Origin: Sphingosinicella sp. BN140058
GTDB lineage: Bacteria; Pseudomonadota; Alphaproteobacteria; Sphingomonadales; Sphingomonadaceae
NCBI RefSeq assembly: GCF_004135585.1
Contig: NZ_CP035501.1
Location: 3,109,501 to 3,173,500, forward strand
DNA: 64,000 bases
Reading direction: 5' to 3'
Shown here: one piece after another, positions 1-7,844 of the stretch
Layout: every line of letters begins with the position of its first letter
How positions within the stretch are numbered: the first letter of the stretch is position 1
Translations under genes and position numbers: made by a program
The notes under the pieces: generated by a model
Told to the model about the DNA's origin: nothing
The model's database searches: none
The model's input: only the letters and a program-made list of their open reading frames with translations

Positions 1-182
1 TCCGCCGGAGTGCCGTTCAGGCCGCACAAGGCCGGTTCACGCAGGCACAGATCGAGAAATCCCGTCGGGGCGTCGGCGATCTCGCCGGCCGGCACGAACG
101 CGGCCGGGTTATGCGCCGCGTGCGCGGGCGCTGTGATCGTGAAGGCGGCCACCACTGCGGCGGCCAAGACGCTGCGAGACAC
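1..182 (-). CDS. Transglutaminase-like cysteine peptidase, N-terminal fragment (runs off left edge)
   Basis: About 60 codons are visible. A GTG start at 182 is preceded by a GGGAG ribosome binding site seven bases upstream. The product opens with a short exported leader (RSVLAAAVVAAFTITAPAHA). It continues with PAGEIADAPTGFLDLC, then LREPALCG, the pattern at the mature N-terminus of bacterial transglutaminase-like cysteine peptidases, where a proline/glycine-rich start is followed by F(C)xRxPxxC. The catalytic Cys, His and Asp lie beyond the edge, so activity cannot be judged. These proteins are periplasmic and are often found near type I secretion or exopolysaccharide genes, which fits the neighbouring PssDE pair. 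Family assignment rests on the N-terminal pattern alone. Confidence 0.6.
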   Translation of the reverse strand, partial: MSRSVLAAAVVAAFTITAPAHAAHNPAAFVPAGEIADAPTGFLDLCLREPALCGLNGTPA

Positions 183-251
183 CGACAAGCTCCCGGTTGA
201 GGAGCCCTCGCTTTGACGTCTGATCCATGCCCATCTGCCTAATCCTTTGGG

Positions 252-581
252 TTAACTCAAAATCAACCACGATTGGCGACGACCTGCGGCATCGACGAGC
301 AGCGAACCCGAGGACCAGTCGGCTGCAAGATCCTCTTGCGCGGCCGATGCTAGGCTACCGATCGGGAAAGGTCTGGATATCGTAGGGGAAACACCCTGAC
401 TCTCCAGCATGGCTAGGACCTGCTCGGCAGCCAGCGAGCAAGAGTGTCGGTGCGCGATCCGCCTGTGACCGCACAGCAGCCGCCGAACGCAGTGCTCTCG
501 CGTGAAAGTCGCTAATTCTGGTGCGTCAGCAGCAGTGAGCAGCCGCATCAGCCACTCGCCGTAGATCGAAAGCTGTGCCAC
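252..581 (-). CDS. Possible small hypothetical protein
   Basis: This 109-codon frame opens with GTG at 581, with an internal ATG at 548. It lies between the peptidase fragment and the glycosyltransferase pair and on the same strand as both. The translation (MRLLTAADAPELATFTREHC near the internal start) has a protein-like composition with a mixed helical first half. I recognise no family and see no clear ribosome binding site. It could be a small gene, the remnant of a larger one, or a chance frame. Confidence 0.3.
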   Translation of the reverse strand: MAQLSIYGEWLMRLLTAADAPELATFTREHCVRRLLCGHRRIAHRHSCSLAAEQVLAMLESQGVSPTISRPFPIGSLASAAQEDLAADWSSGSLLVDAAGRRQSWLILS

Positions 582-670
582 GCACGCTGACGCCGCCGCG
601 GCGCGGCCATTGCTGTTTGAAGGCGCGGCGGCTGCCGAGGCGGCGGCGCACTGCGCAGCGCCGCCCGACG

Positions 671-1159
671 TCAGGCGAACCGGGCCAGATGCGATCGAAT
701 ATTCGCGATCGTCTCGGCCGGAGCATGCGGCGCTATGCCTTGCGGTCCCTCCATCGGCTGTTCGATCAGACGCGTCATTGCAGCTTTCAGATCATCGGCC
801 TCTTCGACGATCAGCAGGCCGGGACGATTGCGGAACTTGCCGGCGGTGTCGAGCTGGTGGTCGGTCGTATGCTCGCGCAGCGACGCACGCCGCGGCATCA
901 GCAGAGTGGGCTTCCCGATCTCCAGCGCCTGCAGGATCGAGCCCATGCCGACATGGGCGACGAACAGGCTGCAGGCATTGAGATGGCGCTGATACTCGCC
1001 GTGCGACACCATCCGCTTCCACTCGCACGCTTTCGGCTCGTACGCGCCGTCACCGATCTGGAGGAATACGGGAACGCTGGGGTGTGCTGCCGCCCATTCG
1101 TCGATCGCGCGGGTCATGCGATCGAACGGCATCATCGATCCGACGGACGCGAATATCAT
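671..1159 (-). CDS. PssE-like exopolysaccharide glucuronosyltransferase subunit (GT28 C-terminal domain)
   Basis: The 162-residue product is an Alg13/PssE-type protein, the UDP-sugar-binding half of a split GT-B glycosyltransferase. It starts MIFASVGSMMPFDRM and carries the acceptor-loop pattern VAHVGMGSILQALEIGKPTL followed by MPR and an HTTDHQ stretch, as expected for the C-terminal half of family GT28. The ATG at 1159 overlaps the stop of the upstream partner (ATGA), so the two halves are translationally coupled. In rhizobia PssD and PssE together add glucuronic acid to the lipid-linked glucose of the exopolysaccharide repeat. The nearby ugd and galU genes would supply UDP-glucuronate. The length matches free-standing PssE proteins. 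Confidence 0.85.
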   Translation of the reverse strand: MIFASVGSMMPFDRMTRAIDEWAAAHPSVPVFLQIGDGAYEPKACEWKRMVSHGEYQRHLNACSLFVAHVGMGSILQALEIGKPTLLMPRRASLREHTTDHQLDTAGKFRNRPGLLIVEEADDLKAAMTRLIEQPMEGPQGIAPHAPAETIANIRSHLARFA

Positions 1160-1608
1160 AGCACCTGACCCCAATATGCGACGCCTTCCTTCTCCGCGAC
1201 TTCCGGCCATTGTGAGACGCATTGATTGACGAACTTGCGGGCGATGCGCCCCGACGACGACATCTTCTGGGTGTTCGCGATCGAGTCGATCCACAGGGTG
1301 TGAATGCCCATCATGCGGCCGAGCAGCATGAACGCCAGCATCGGCGCCGATCCGGTGGTGACGATCACCTTGGGACGTTCCTTCACCATCACCTTGAGCG
1401 CGCGCCAGAAGATCGTTCCGAACGGCTTCACGTCGAATCGGGAGGCATCGGGCACGATGTAGAGCTTGGCGCCGCCGAGATTGTCGACATGACCTTCGAA
1501 GGTAGAAACGTAGGACACGTCGAAATCCTCGAACGCGCGGCGCATGCGCAGCAACTGCGTCCAGTGGCCGCCGCCGGAGGCGACCGCGAGCAATCTCGGT
1601 CGGCTCAC
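1156..1608 (-). CDS. PssD-like exopolysaccharide glucuronosyltransferase subunit (Alg14 family)
   Basis: The 150-residue product is an Alg14/PssD-type protein, the membrane-anchoring half of a split glycosyltransferase. It opens with LLAVASGGGHWTQLLRM, the glycine-rich N-terminal motif of the family. It continues with VIVTTGSAPMLAFMLLGR, a hydrophobic segment with the conserved TTG, and ends with QWPEVAEK before a glycine-containing tail, as in PssD. The likely start is GTG at 1608, with a weak GGCGAG upstream. Partner PssE follows with a four-base overlap. Known members sit on the cytoplasmic face of the inner membrane and transfer glucuronate to the growing repeat unit. In sphingans the equivalent step is catalysed by one fused protein, so the split form here is a local variation. 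Confidence 0.85.
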   Translation of the reverse strand: MSRPRLLAVASGGGHWTQLLRMRRAFEDFDVSYVSTFEGHVDNLGGAKLYIVPDASRFDVKPFGTIFWRALKVMVKERPKVIVTTGSAPMLAFMLLGRMMGIHTLWIDSIANTQKMSSSGRIARKFVNQCVSQWPEVAEKEGVAYWGQVL

Positions 1609-2121
1609 CGTCTCGCCACCCGGGCTGATGTCATGCGAAGGGCCATGCTGCTAGTCGTCATCGGATCCCCAGATGTGTTGCAGGCTGCACGCAATGCGCG
1701 AGCGGGGGATTCCTTGCCCATCGCGTGCTGCAGCGCAACCGTCTTTTGCGGTGCTTGCGAGCAGACCGGAGCGTGAAGGGCGGTGCACCGCCTTGTTCCG
1801 CTTCGCCGCTATTGGATCGACGCGATGAGCCGGGCTTCCGCCGCGCCAGTCGGAGCGGGCGTCGAGCGCACTCGGATTGACAGTGCAGATTGCTCCGATC
1901 CGGTGCTAAAATCTTTTTCGCTTCGGCCCGCATCGCCTCTGTCAGGTCGCGAAAATCCGCGCTTTTCCGGGTGCGGGAATGCGCGAAGCGGAGACCGATC
2001 ACTCTACCGCGGCGCGGCGGTTCATGTCGCCGCAGGCGCAAGGCGGAGCGGCGCGGCGCTGACGCCATGACGGCGGGCGGGTCTTGTGTCCGATCCTCTT
2101 TCGTGCTCAAGACGATCTATG

Positions 2122-2132
2122 CTGCGCCGCAG
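2122..2132. promoter_or_regulatory. CTGC-GCC-GCAG palindrome upstream of galU, site 1
   Basis: This perfect CTGC-N3-GCAG palindrome lies 42 bases before the galU ATG. The pattern matches the site reported for PhaR/AniA-type regulators of alphaproteobacteria. An identical copy follows 23 bases downstream, about two helical turns away, and a near copy lies before the priming glycosyltransferase. The regulator assignment is an inference. Confidence 0.35.
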
Positions 2133-2144
2133 AAGAGTGTCCTG

Positions 2145-2155
2145 CTGCGCCGCAG
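2145..2155. promoter_or_regulatory. CTGC-GCC-GCAG palindrome upstream of galU, site 2
   Basis: This is a second identical CTGC-GCC-GCAG palindrome, extended to TGCTGC on the left. It ends 18 bases before the galU start and just ahead of the AAAGGGA ribosome binding site. A bound protein here could block transcription or initiation. Confidence 0.35.
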
Positions 2156-2173
2156 CGAAACAAAGGGACAGTG

Positions 2174-3112
2174 ATGGCAATCAAACCTGTTCGCAAGGCA
2201 GTCTTTCCCGTGGGTGGGCTTGGAACCCGCTTTCTTCCCGCGACGAAGGCCGTGCCGAAGGAAATGCTTCCGGTCGTTGACCGGCCGCTGATCCAATATG
2301 CGGTCGAAGAAGCAATCGAGGCGGGGATCGAGCAGATGATCTTCGTCACGGCCCGTGGCAAGTCCGCGATCGAGGATCATTTCGACATCGCGTTCGAGCT
2401 CGAAACGACGATGCGGGAACGCGGCAAGTCTCTGGGACTGCTCGACGGATCGCGGCTCAGCCCCGGCGCGATCACCTATGTTCGCCAGCAGGAGCCGATG
2501 GGCCTCGGCCACGCGGTCTGGTGCGCGCGCGATGTCGTCGGCGACGAGCCGTTCGCGGTCCTGCTCGCCGATGATCTGATGGTCGGCAAGCCCGGCTGCC
2601 TCCGCCAGATGGTCGATGCGTATGACCGTACCGGCGGCAACCTGCTCTGCGCGGAGATCGTCCCCGATGATCAGACGCATCGATACGGGATCATCACGCC
2701 GGGCGGTCGCGACGGTGCGCTCACGGAGGTTCAGGGCCTGGTGGAAAAGCCGGCGCCGGGAACCGCGCCGTCCAATCTGTCGGTGATCGGCCGCTACATC
2801 CTGCAGCCGGAAGTGATGAAGATCCTCGCCGGCCAGCAGAAGGGCGCCGGCGGCGAGATCCAGCTCACCGATGCAATGGCGCAGCTGATCGGAACTCAGC
2901 CGTTCCATGGTCTTACCTTTGCCGGCACTCGCTACGATTGCGGAGACAAAGCCGGTTTTCTCCATGCCAATCTCGCGCTCGCGCTCGAACGCGAGGAGAT
3001 CAGTGCCGAGGTGGAGCGGTTCGCCCGTGCCTTGCTCGCCGAACGCGGCGCCGTTCGTGCGGCCGCGGCCGTAGCCAATGACGAAGAAGGGAGTGTCGCA
3101 TGCGTATCGTGA
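2174..3112 (+). CDS. galU: UTP--glucose-1-phosphate uridylyltransferase
   Basis: GalU makes UDP-glucose from UTP and glucose-1-phosphate, the entry point to UDP-sugars for exopolysaccharide. The 312-residue product has the nucleotidyltransferase signature GGLGTRFLPATKAVPKEMLP near its N-terminus. VDRPLIQYAVEEAIEAG and the substrate-loop GLGHAVWCAR follow, and the C-terminal GTRYDCGDKAGF is typical of bacterial GalU. An in-frame ATG lies further upstream, but the ATG at 2174 has an AAAGGGA ribosome binding site and gives the family's usual N-terminus (MAIKPVRKAVFPVGG). The stop overlaps the ugd start by 13 bases, so the two enzymes form one unit converting glucose-1-phosphate to UDP-glucuronate. 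Confidence 0.96.
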   Translation: MAIKPVRKAVFPVGGLGTRFLPATKAVPKEMLPVVDRPLIQYAVEEAIEAGIEQMIFVTARGKSAIEDHFDIAFELETTMRERGKSLGLLDGSRLSPGAITYVRQQEPMGLGHAVWCARDVVGDEPFAVLLADDLMVGKPGCLRQMVDAYDRTGGNLLCAEIVPDDQTHRYGIITPGGRDGALTEVQGLVEKPAPGTAPSNLSVIGRYILQPEVMKILAGQQKGAGGEIQLTDAMAQLIGTQPFHGLTFAGTRYDCGDKAGFLHANLALALEREEISAEVERFARALLAERGAVRAAAAVANDEEGSVACVS

Positions 3113-4443
3113 TGATCGGATCGGGCTATGTCGGCCTGGTGTCGGGTGCTTGCCTGGCGGATTTCGGCCATCAGGTGGTCTGCATCGACAAGGACGAGAG
3201 CAAGATCTCCCGTCTGCGTGAGGGCAAGATCCCGATCTATGAGCCTGGTCTCGAGGATCTGGTCAACCGGAACGTTGCCGCCGGTCGGCTGTCGTTCTCG
3301 ACCGATCTCGCCCAGCCGGTCTGGGATGCGGACGTCGTCTTCATCGCGGTCGGCACGCCGGCTCGGCGGGGCGACGGCCATGCCGATCTCTCCTACGTCC
3401 ATGCCGCAGCGGCCGAGATCGCGCCGTGGCTGACCGGTTTCACCGTTGTCGTCACCAAGTCGACGGTGCCGGTCGGCACCGGTGACGAGGTCGAGCGGAT
3501 CCTGCGCGAGGTCAATCCGAAGGCAGACGTCGCCGTCGCCTCCAATCCCGAATTCCTCCGCGAAGGCGCGGCGATCGACGACTTCAAGCGGCCCGACCGC
3601 ATCGTCGTCGGCATCGAGGATGATCGTGCGCGGCCGGTGATGGAGGAAGTCTATCGGCCCCTCTACCTCAACCAGTCGCCGATCCTGTTCACCGGCCGGC
3701 GGACCAGCGAGCTGATCAAATACGCGGCCAATGCGTTCCTGGCGATGAAGATCACCTTCATCAACGAGGTCGCCGATCTTTGTGAACGCGTCGGTGCGGA
3801 CGTTCAGGAGGTCGCGCGTGGCATCGGCCTCGACAATCGCATCGGCCGCAAGTTCCTCCACGCCGGCCCCGGCTACGGCGGCTCGTGCTTCCCCAAGGAC
3901 ACGCTCGCCCTCGTCAAGACGGCCGAGGATGCGGGCGCGCCGATCCGCCTGATCGAGACCACGGTTGCGGTCAACGACACCCGCAAGCGGGCGATGGGCC
4001 GCAAGATCATCGCTGCATGCGGCGGTTCGGTTCGCGGCAAGACCATCGCCGTGCTCGGTCTCACCTTCAAGCCGAACACTGACGACATGCGCGACGCGCC
4101 GGCTTTGGCAATCATCCAGGCACTGGAAGACGGCGGCGCGACCGTTCGCGCCTACGATCCCGAAGGCATGGAAGCGGCGCGCGCGATGCTTCCGAACGTC
4201 ACCTTCGCGAACTCGCCTTACGAAGCTGCGGAAGGTGCGGCGGCGGCGGTGATCGTCACCGAATGGGATGCGTTCCGGGCCCTCGATCTGCGCCGCCTGC
4301 GCGGGCTGATGGTGGGCGATGCTCTTGTCGACCTGCGCAACATCTACCAGGCGGATGCGGCCGAAGCCGCCGGCTTCACCCACACGAGCGTCGGCCGCGG
4401 TCTTCAGCCGGTGCCGAGCGAGGTTGGTCTCGCCGCCGAATAA
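3100..4443 (+). CDS. ugd: UDP-glucose 6-dehydrogenase
   Basis: Ugd oxidises UDP-glucose twice with NAD+ to give UDP-glucuronate, the donor for the PssDE glucuronosyltransferase encoded nearby. The 447-residue protein has the N-terminal Rossmann motif GSGYVGLVSGACLADFGH and the central SNPEFLREG. The catalytic cysteine sits in GPGYGGSCFPKDTLALV, and the C-terminal UDP-binding region contains LGLTFKPNTDDMRDAP. Length and domain order match class II bacterial Ugd. It is translationally coupled to galU and followed by a strong inverted repeat that probably ends the transcript. Confidence 0.97.
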   Translation: MRIVMIGSGYVGLVSGACLADFGHQVVCIDKDESKISRLREGKIPIYEPGLEDLVNRNVAAGRLSFSTDLAQPVWDADVVFIAVGTPARRGDGHADLSYVHAAAAEIAPWLTGFTVVVTKSTVPVGTGDEVERILREVNPKADVAVASNPEFLREGAAIDDFKRPDRIVVGIEDDRARPVMEEVYRPLYLNQSPILFTGRRTSELIKYAANAFLAMKITFINEVADLCERVGADVQEVARGIGLDNRIGRKFLHAGPGYGGSCFPKDTLALVKTAEDAGAPIRLIETTVAVNDTRKRAMGRKIIAACGGSVRGKTIAVLGLTFKPNTDDMRDAPALAIIQALEDGGATVRAYDPEGMEAARAMLPNVTFANSPYEAAEGAAAAVIVTEWDAFRALDLRRLRGLMVGDALVDLRNIYQADAAEAAGFTHTSVGRGLQPVPSEVGLAAE

Positions 4444-4469
4444 GCCCACAGCTTCGCTGAAGGGTCGTG

Positions 4470-4530
4470 AACACCCGCTCCGGCTTTGCTTCGCGTCACC
4501 GCGGCGAAAGGCAAGGCTGGGGCGGGTGTT
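4470..4530. terminator. Long imperfect stem-loop between convergent ugd and the priming glycosyltransferase
   Basis: AACACCCGC at 4470-4478 pairs with GCGGGTGTT at 4522-4530. The inner arms (CCGGCTTTGCTTCGC against GCGAAAGGCAAGGCTGG) extend the stem with a few mismatches around a short loop. A brief T-run follows on the plus strand. It lies just after the ugd stop and could end transcription from both sides. Confidence 0.6.
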
Positions 4531-4689
4531 TATCGTTCAGTCAGATGCATGAACGGGGGCGGCTGGAGGGGCGCACCGAACGCCGCTCAAGAGCAGACCC
4601 GTCCGACAGGACGCTCCCTTGAAGCAGGTGTCATGAAGCAGGTCCGTCCGGATGCGCGCAAGCCATTGGCGCGCACCGGAACGGCTCGA

Positions 4690-6081
4690 TCAGTAAGCGT
4701 TGCGGTGGACCACGACGGCCAGGGTGCGGGCAAGGATGCTGACGTCGCGCAGCAGGCTCCAGCCCTGCATATATTCGAGATCCGCTTCCAGCCGGTTGAG
4801 GATGTCGCGGCGGTGTTCGGTGGCACCGCGGAAGCCGCGCACCTGGGCAAGCCCCGTAATGCCGGGTTTCAGGGCGTGGCGATGCCAATATTGCCGATCG
4901 ACGCGCCAGAACAACTCGTCGCCTGCAAGCGAGCCGAGCGCATGCGGGCGCGGACCGACCAGGCTCATCTCGCCAAGCAGGACGTTGAGCAGCTGAGGGA
5001 GCTCGTCGATGCTGGTCTTCCGGATGAAACGGCCGACTCGCGTAATCCGGTCATCGTCTCGGCGCGCCGACCGGTTGCCGGCGGCGTCGGCGCTTTCCAC
5101 CCGCATGCTGCGGAATTTGTAGATGTGGAAGATACGGTTGCCGCGCCCCATCCGCTCCTGACGGAAGAAGATCGGACCAGGGCTGTCGAAGCGGATCGCC
5201 AGTGCGACCGCGATCATGAGCGGGGCGAGAAGGATCAGCACCGGCACTGTGATGGCGATGTCGAGCGCGCGCTTCTTCGCGCGATTGGCAAGGTTCAAGG
5301 GCCCTCTCGATACGACCAGGGTGGCCACTCCGCTGAGCTGCTGGATGGCGAGCGGGCCCAGTTCGCCGAGCTCCGGCACGATGATCTCGCCCTGGATGTT
5401 CGCGCCCTTGAGTACCTGCGCCCACTCGGTCTTGCGGTCCGGGGCGCAGCTGATCACGACGCGATCATAGTGGCTCAGCACCATCGCCAGCCGGTTCAGC
5501 ATGTAGGGATCGTCGATGTCGGAGCGCAGTGCCGCTGCGCCGGCGTCGAGCACGTCGCAGCCGCGGTAATGTTCGGGCACCGCGCCGCCGTCGACGATCA
5601 CCAATTCGGCACGCAGCGACGTCCCCCAGGTCCGGCGGACGAGATGGCAGATGAGCACGCGCTGAGTGATCGCCAGCACGGTGGTCGAAAGGATGCCGGT
5701 GGAGAGGGCGAGCCGGGGGACGCGGCCGGTGACCTTGAGCGAGAACACCACCAGCAGGAATATCAGCATGGTGGCGGCGAGCGACACGACCACTTGCCGG
5801 ACGCTCGCGGTCGCACTGGTGAGGACCTTGGGATTGTAGGCCTGATTTTGGAACGCCACGGCGAAATAGACGATCATTCCACCGAGAAAGAAGGTCCACA
5901 CGCCGTCCGAGATCGAGCCTGATTGCGCGATGTGCAGCCCGACAAGCAGTCCGACGAACAATGCCAGCGCATCGGCGCCGATCAGCGCAAGGCACAAGGA
6001 AATCTTGAGGTTCCGCCTTGCGGCAGGTGCGAACCCGGTTCGCTGAAGCTGATTGCGGATCGCCAAGTCGAACTTTGACAC
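4690..6081 (-). CDS. Exopolysaccharide polyprenyl glycosylphosphotransferase (priming enzyme, SpsB/GelB type)
   Basis: The enzyme would transfer hexose-1-phosphate from a UDP-sugar to undecaprenyl phosphate, the first step of repeat-unit assembly. The 463-residue protein has an N-terminal block of four to five membrane helices (from about residue 25) and a central Rossmann-like domain. The C-terminal catalytic domain is introduced by KRALDIAITVPVLILLAPLM, followed by DSPGPIFFRQERMGRGN, KFRSM and the signature DELPQLLNVLLGEMSLVGPR. These are hallmarks of the WbaP/SpsB family. I chose the GTG at 6081 because AAAGG precedes it and the protein then opens SKFDLAIRNQLQ. Longer in-frame starts add an arginine-rich tail with no support. 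Glucose is the likely substrate by analogy with sphingans. Confidence 0.92.
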   Translation of the reverse strand: MSKFDLAIRNQLQRTGFAPAARRNLKISLCLALIGADALALFVGLLVGLHIAQSGSISDGVWTFFLGGMIVYFAVAFQNQAYNPKVLTSATASVRQVVVSLAATMLIFLLVVFSLKVTGRVPRLALSTGILSTTVLAITQRVLICHLVRRTWGTSLRAELVIVDGGAVPEHYRGCDVLDAGAAALRSDIDDPYMLNRLAMVLSHYDRVVISCAPDRKTEWAQVLKGANIQGEIIVPELGELGPLAIQQLSGVATLVVSRGPLNLANRAKKRALDIAITVPVLILLAPLMIAVALAIRFDSPGPIFFRQERMGRGNRIFHIYKFRSMRVESADAAGNRSARRDDDRITRVGRFIRKTSIDELPQLLNVLLGEMSLVGPRPHALGSLAGDELFWRVDRQYWHRHALKPGITGLAQVRGFRGATEHRRDILNRLEADLEYMQGWSLLRDVSILARTLAVVVHRNAY

Positions 6082-6155
6082 GCGGCAGCCTTTACTCTGT
6101 GACGCAACTGAAACTACGACCCTGCATTCCCGAGGGCCGCAGCGCCGCAATCCTT

Positions 6156-6170
6156 TGTTGCGCCGCAGCA
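6156..6170. promoter_or_regulatory. TGTTGC-GCC-GCAGCA near-palindrome upstream of the priming glycosyltransferase
   Basis: This 15-base inverted repeat has one mismatch and the same GCC centre as the two sites before galU. It lies 75 bases before the GTG of the minus-strand transferase gene. Occurrence upstream of two exopolysaccharide genes suggests a shared regulator; chance occurrence in GC-rich DNA cannot be excluded. Confidence 0.3.
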
Positions 6171-6337
6171 GCCATAATCCACGCGGAAAGGCAAGACGCC
6201 TGCGATGCAAAACGCCCTGTTCTGAGACGATGCGTGCTTAGGAAGGGACCCTCCGAAACGGACGGGTAAGCTCGTCCCGGCGTGTCGCCGCCGGCCCCGA
6301 TGGCCGGCTTTACCGGGCACGATCTTGCGAAAAGCTT

Positions 6338-6568
6338 TTAGATCAAGACGTTGATGATGAAATACAGGATTCCGGCAAGCGCGAGGAGCAGGATAACCGG
6401 ACCTGCGAGTCGCGAGGCGAACTGGATTCCTTGCTCGGCATCGTCGGCGGAAACGGTCCAAGGCCTCTGATGACGCGAACCCTCGTCGGGGAGCTTCACC
6501 GGGCCAAGCGCGACCAGCGGCGGCTTTACCGCATGCGCATCCTGGGGGCCTCTCGAACCTTCGGCCAT
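6338..6568 (-). CDS. Small single-pass membrane protein, unknown function
   Basis: The 76-residue product has a polar N-terminal half and one C-terminal membrane helix (GPVILLLALAGILYFIINVL) ending only a residue or so before the stop, like a tail anchor. The ATG at 6568 has a good ribosome binding site (GGAGAGGA). I recognise no family. It lies upstream of the priming transferase on the same strand, separated by about 250 bases that contain a GCCGGCC/GGCCGGC hairpin near 6290-6312, so co-transcription is uncertain. Confidence 0.7.
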   Translation of the reverse strand: MAEGSRGPQDAHAVKPPLVALGPVKLPDEGSRHQRPWTVSADDAEQGIQFASRLAGPVILLLALAGILYFIINVLI

Positions 6569-6786
6569 AGCATCCTCTCCGGGAGAACCTCGGTCGGGTT
6601 CTCTCCTGCCATTCGTCCTACAACATAGGACGCTGCAATTCGAGTCGTAGTTCCGCAGGAACGGTTGCAAAAGCGCATTTTGTTCAGGCCTGTGGTGTGC
6701 GCGTCTCACCAAGATTCGTGATCTCGGCACGCCTCCGGCACATTCGCAAATCTCCCGCACCATGCGGCGGGTTCAGGCAGTCACCG

Positions 6787-7764
6787 TCACGATTCCGGCA
6801 AGTCTGCGGACCTATAGAGCGCCTGCACCCGTCCCGCGCGAGCCGCGAGCTCGTTCCGCAGCGCTAGCGGCGCAAGCACTTCGATCTCGTCGGCAAAGCC
6901 GAGCAGCAGACCGGCAGCGTAGCCGACGCTCTCGATCGGCACGATTGCCTCGCGCCAGCCGGCGGCGTCCGGTTCGGCGGCGCGCAGGGGCTCGGCAATG
7001 TCGGCGCCAAGGCGTTCGAGCCGATCCAGGCTGGACGGCGCAGCGCGCAGGCGCGCCTCTTCCCTGCGAAGGTCGTTCTCCAGACGCGTGATCGCTCTCG
7101 TCCAGTAGCTGGCGAGGTCGAAGTCCGGCGGCCGCTCGCAGGGCTGGTCGAGCGAATTCGCGGTGTGAATCGCCGATAGCCGGTAGGTGCGCGGAACGGC
7201 ACGGGCGGCCGCGACCAGATACCATTGGCCACCTTTCAGGACGAGACCGAGCGGATCGACGATCACAATGCTGGTCTTGCGCCATCCTTCATACGCGATC
7301 TCCAGCCGGCGTTCGTTCCAGACCGCGGCCGCGACCTGCTGAAGATGCGGTGCAGGACGGGCGCGCCGGTACCAGTCGAGAGGATCGAGGTGGAAGCGTT
7401 CGGAGACGCGGCTCGCCTCGATCCGTTCGCGTTCGCTCAGGCCGGCGAGGAGCTTTGCGCGGGCGCCGTGGGCAGCGCCTCCCAAGCCGAGATCGGCGGC
7501 GACCAGCGGGATGCCGGCGAGCAGCAGGGCCTCCGATTCGCCGGCCGTGAGACCAGTGATGTCGGTCCGAAATTTGTCCAGGAGAGCAAAGCCGCCGTCA
7601 CGACCGCGGTCCGCGTAGACGGGTATTCCCGCGGCGCTGAGCTCGTCGATATCGCGATAGATGGTTCGCTTGGAGACCTCGAGCTTCTCGGCAAGCGTGC
7701 GGGCGGTAACCCGTCCGCCGAGCTGCAAGGTGATCAGGATCGTAAGAAGCCGGCTTGCGCGCAT
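6787..7764 (-). CDS. YafY-family transcriptional regulator (HTH plus WYL domain)
   Basis: The 325-residue DNA-binding regulator opens with a DeoR-like winged helix-turn-helix (LLTILITLQLGGRVTARTLA, then LEVSKRTIYRDIDELSAAGI). A central WYL domain follows (EIAYEGWRKTSIVIVDPLGL, then KGGQWYLVAAA), with a C-terminal WCX-type region. WYL domains are thought to sense small ligands or nucleic acids. The gene is divergent from the exported DUF1579-like protein at 7845, and the 80-base gap holds a TGACA-N5-TGTCA repeat. That is the usual arrangement for a YafY-type regulator controlling itself and its neighbour. Confidence 0.9.
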   Translation of the reverse strand: MRASRLLTILITLQLGGRVTARTLAEKLEVSKRTIYRDIDELSAAGIPVYADRGRDGGFALLDKFRTDITGLTAGESEALLLAGIPLVAADLGLGGAAHGARAKLLAGLSERERIEASRVSERFHLDPLDWYRRARPAPHLQQVAAAVWNERRLEIAYEGWRKTSIVIVDPLGLVLKGGQWYLVAAARAVPRTYRLSAIHTANSLDQPCERPPDFDLASYWTRAITRLENDLRREEARLRAAPSSLDRLERLGADIAEPLRAAEPDAAGWREAIVPIESVGYAAGLLLGFADEIEVLAPLALRNELAARAGRVQALYRSADLPES

Positions 7765-7788
7765 CTTTCTGCATCACCTCATGAAAGC

Positions 7789-7803
7789 TGACATGAGCTG
7801 TCA
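7789..7803. promoter_or_regulatory. TGACA-N5-TGTCA inverted repeat, probable YafY-type operator
   Basis: A five-base inverted repeat with five-base spacer (TGACATGAGCTGTCA) sits in the middle of the short divergent gap between the regulator and the exported protein gene. Position and symmetry fit an autoregulatory operator. No binding evidence is available. Confidence 0.5.
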
Positions 7804-7844
7804 CCTTTAGGCTCGTAGAGCAACTCCGAACCAAGGAGATGTCC

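Larger units (their letters stand above)
1609..2173. other. Divergent intergenic region between pssD and galU
   Basis: No convincing coding frame was found; the available frames give arginine- and proline-rich shadow translations. The stretch separates the pssD operon (-) from galU-ugd (+) and should hold both promoters. It contains a TTGACA at 1877-1882 and a TAAAAT at 1907-1912, but their 24-base spacing is too long for a normal sigma-70 pair. The two CTGC-N3-GCAG sites at its right end are listed separately. Confidence 0.5.

Noticed and set aside
1658..2110. 150-codon minus-strand frame between pssD and galU
   Set aside because: Arg/Ser-rich composition, no ribosome binding site and no homology pattern. 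The region is better explained as the divergent promoter area.
2932..4449. 505-codon minus-strand frame opposite ugd
   Set aside because: Antisense shadow in GC-rich DNA. The plus strand encodes a complete, canonical UDP-glucose dehydrogenase, and the shadow product shows no family motif.
4486..5922. 478-codon plus-strand frame opposite the priming glycosyltransferase
   Set aside because: Antisense shadow. The minus strand carries all signatures of the transferase, and the plus product is low-complexity and His/Arg/Glu-rich.
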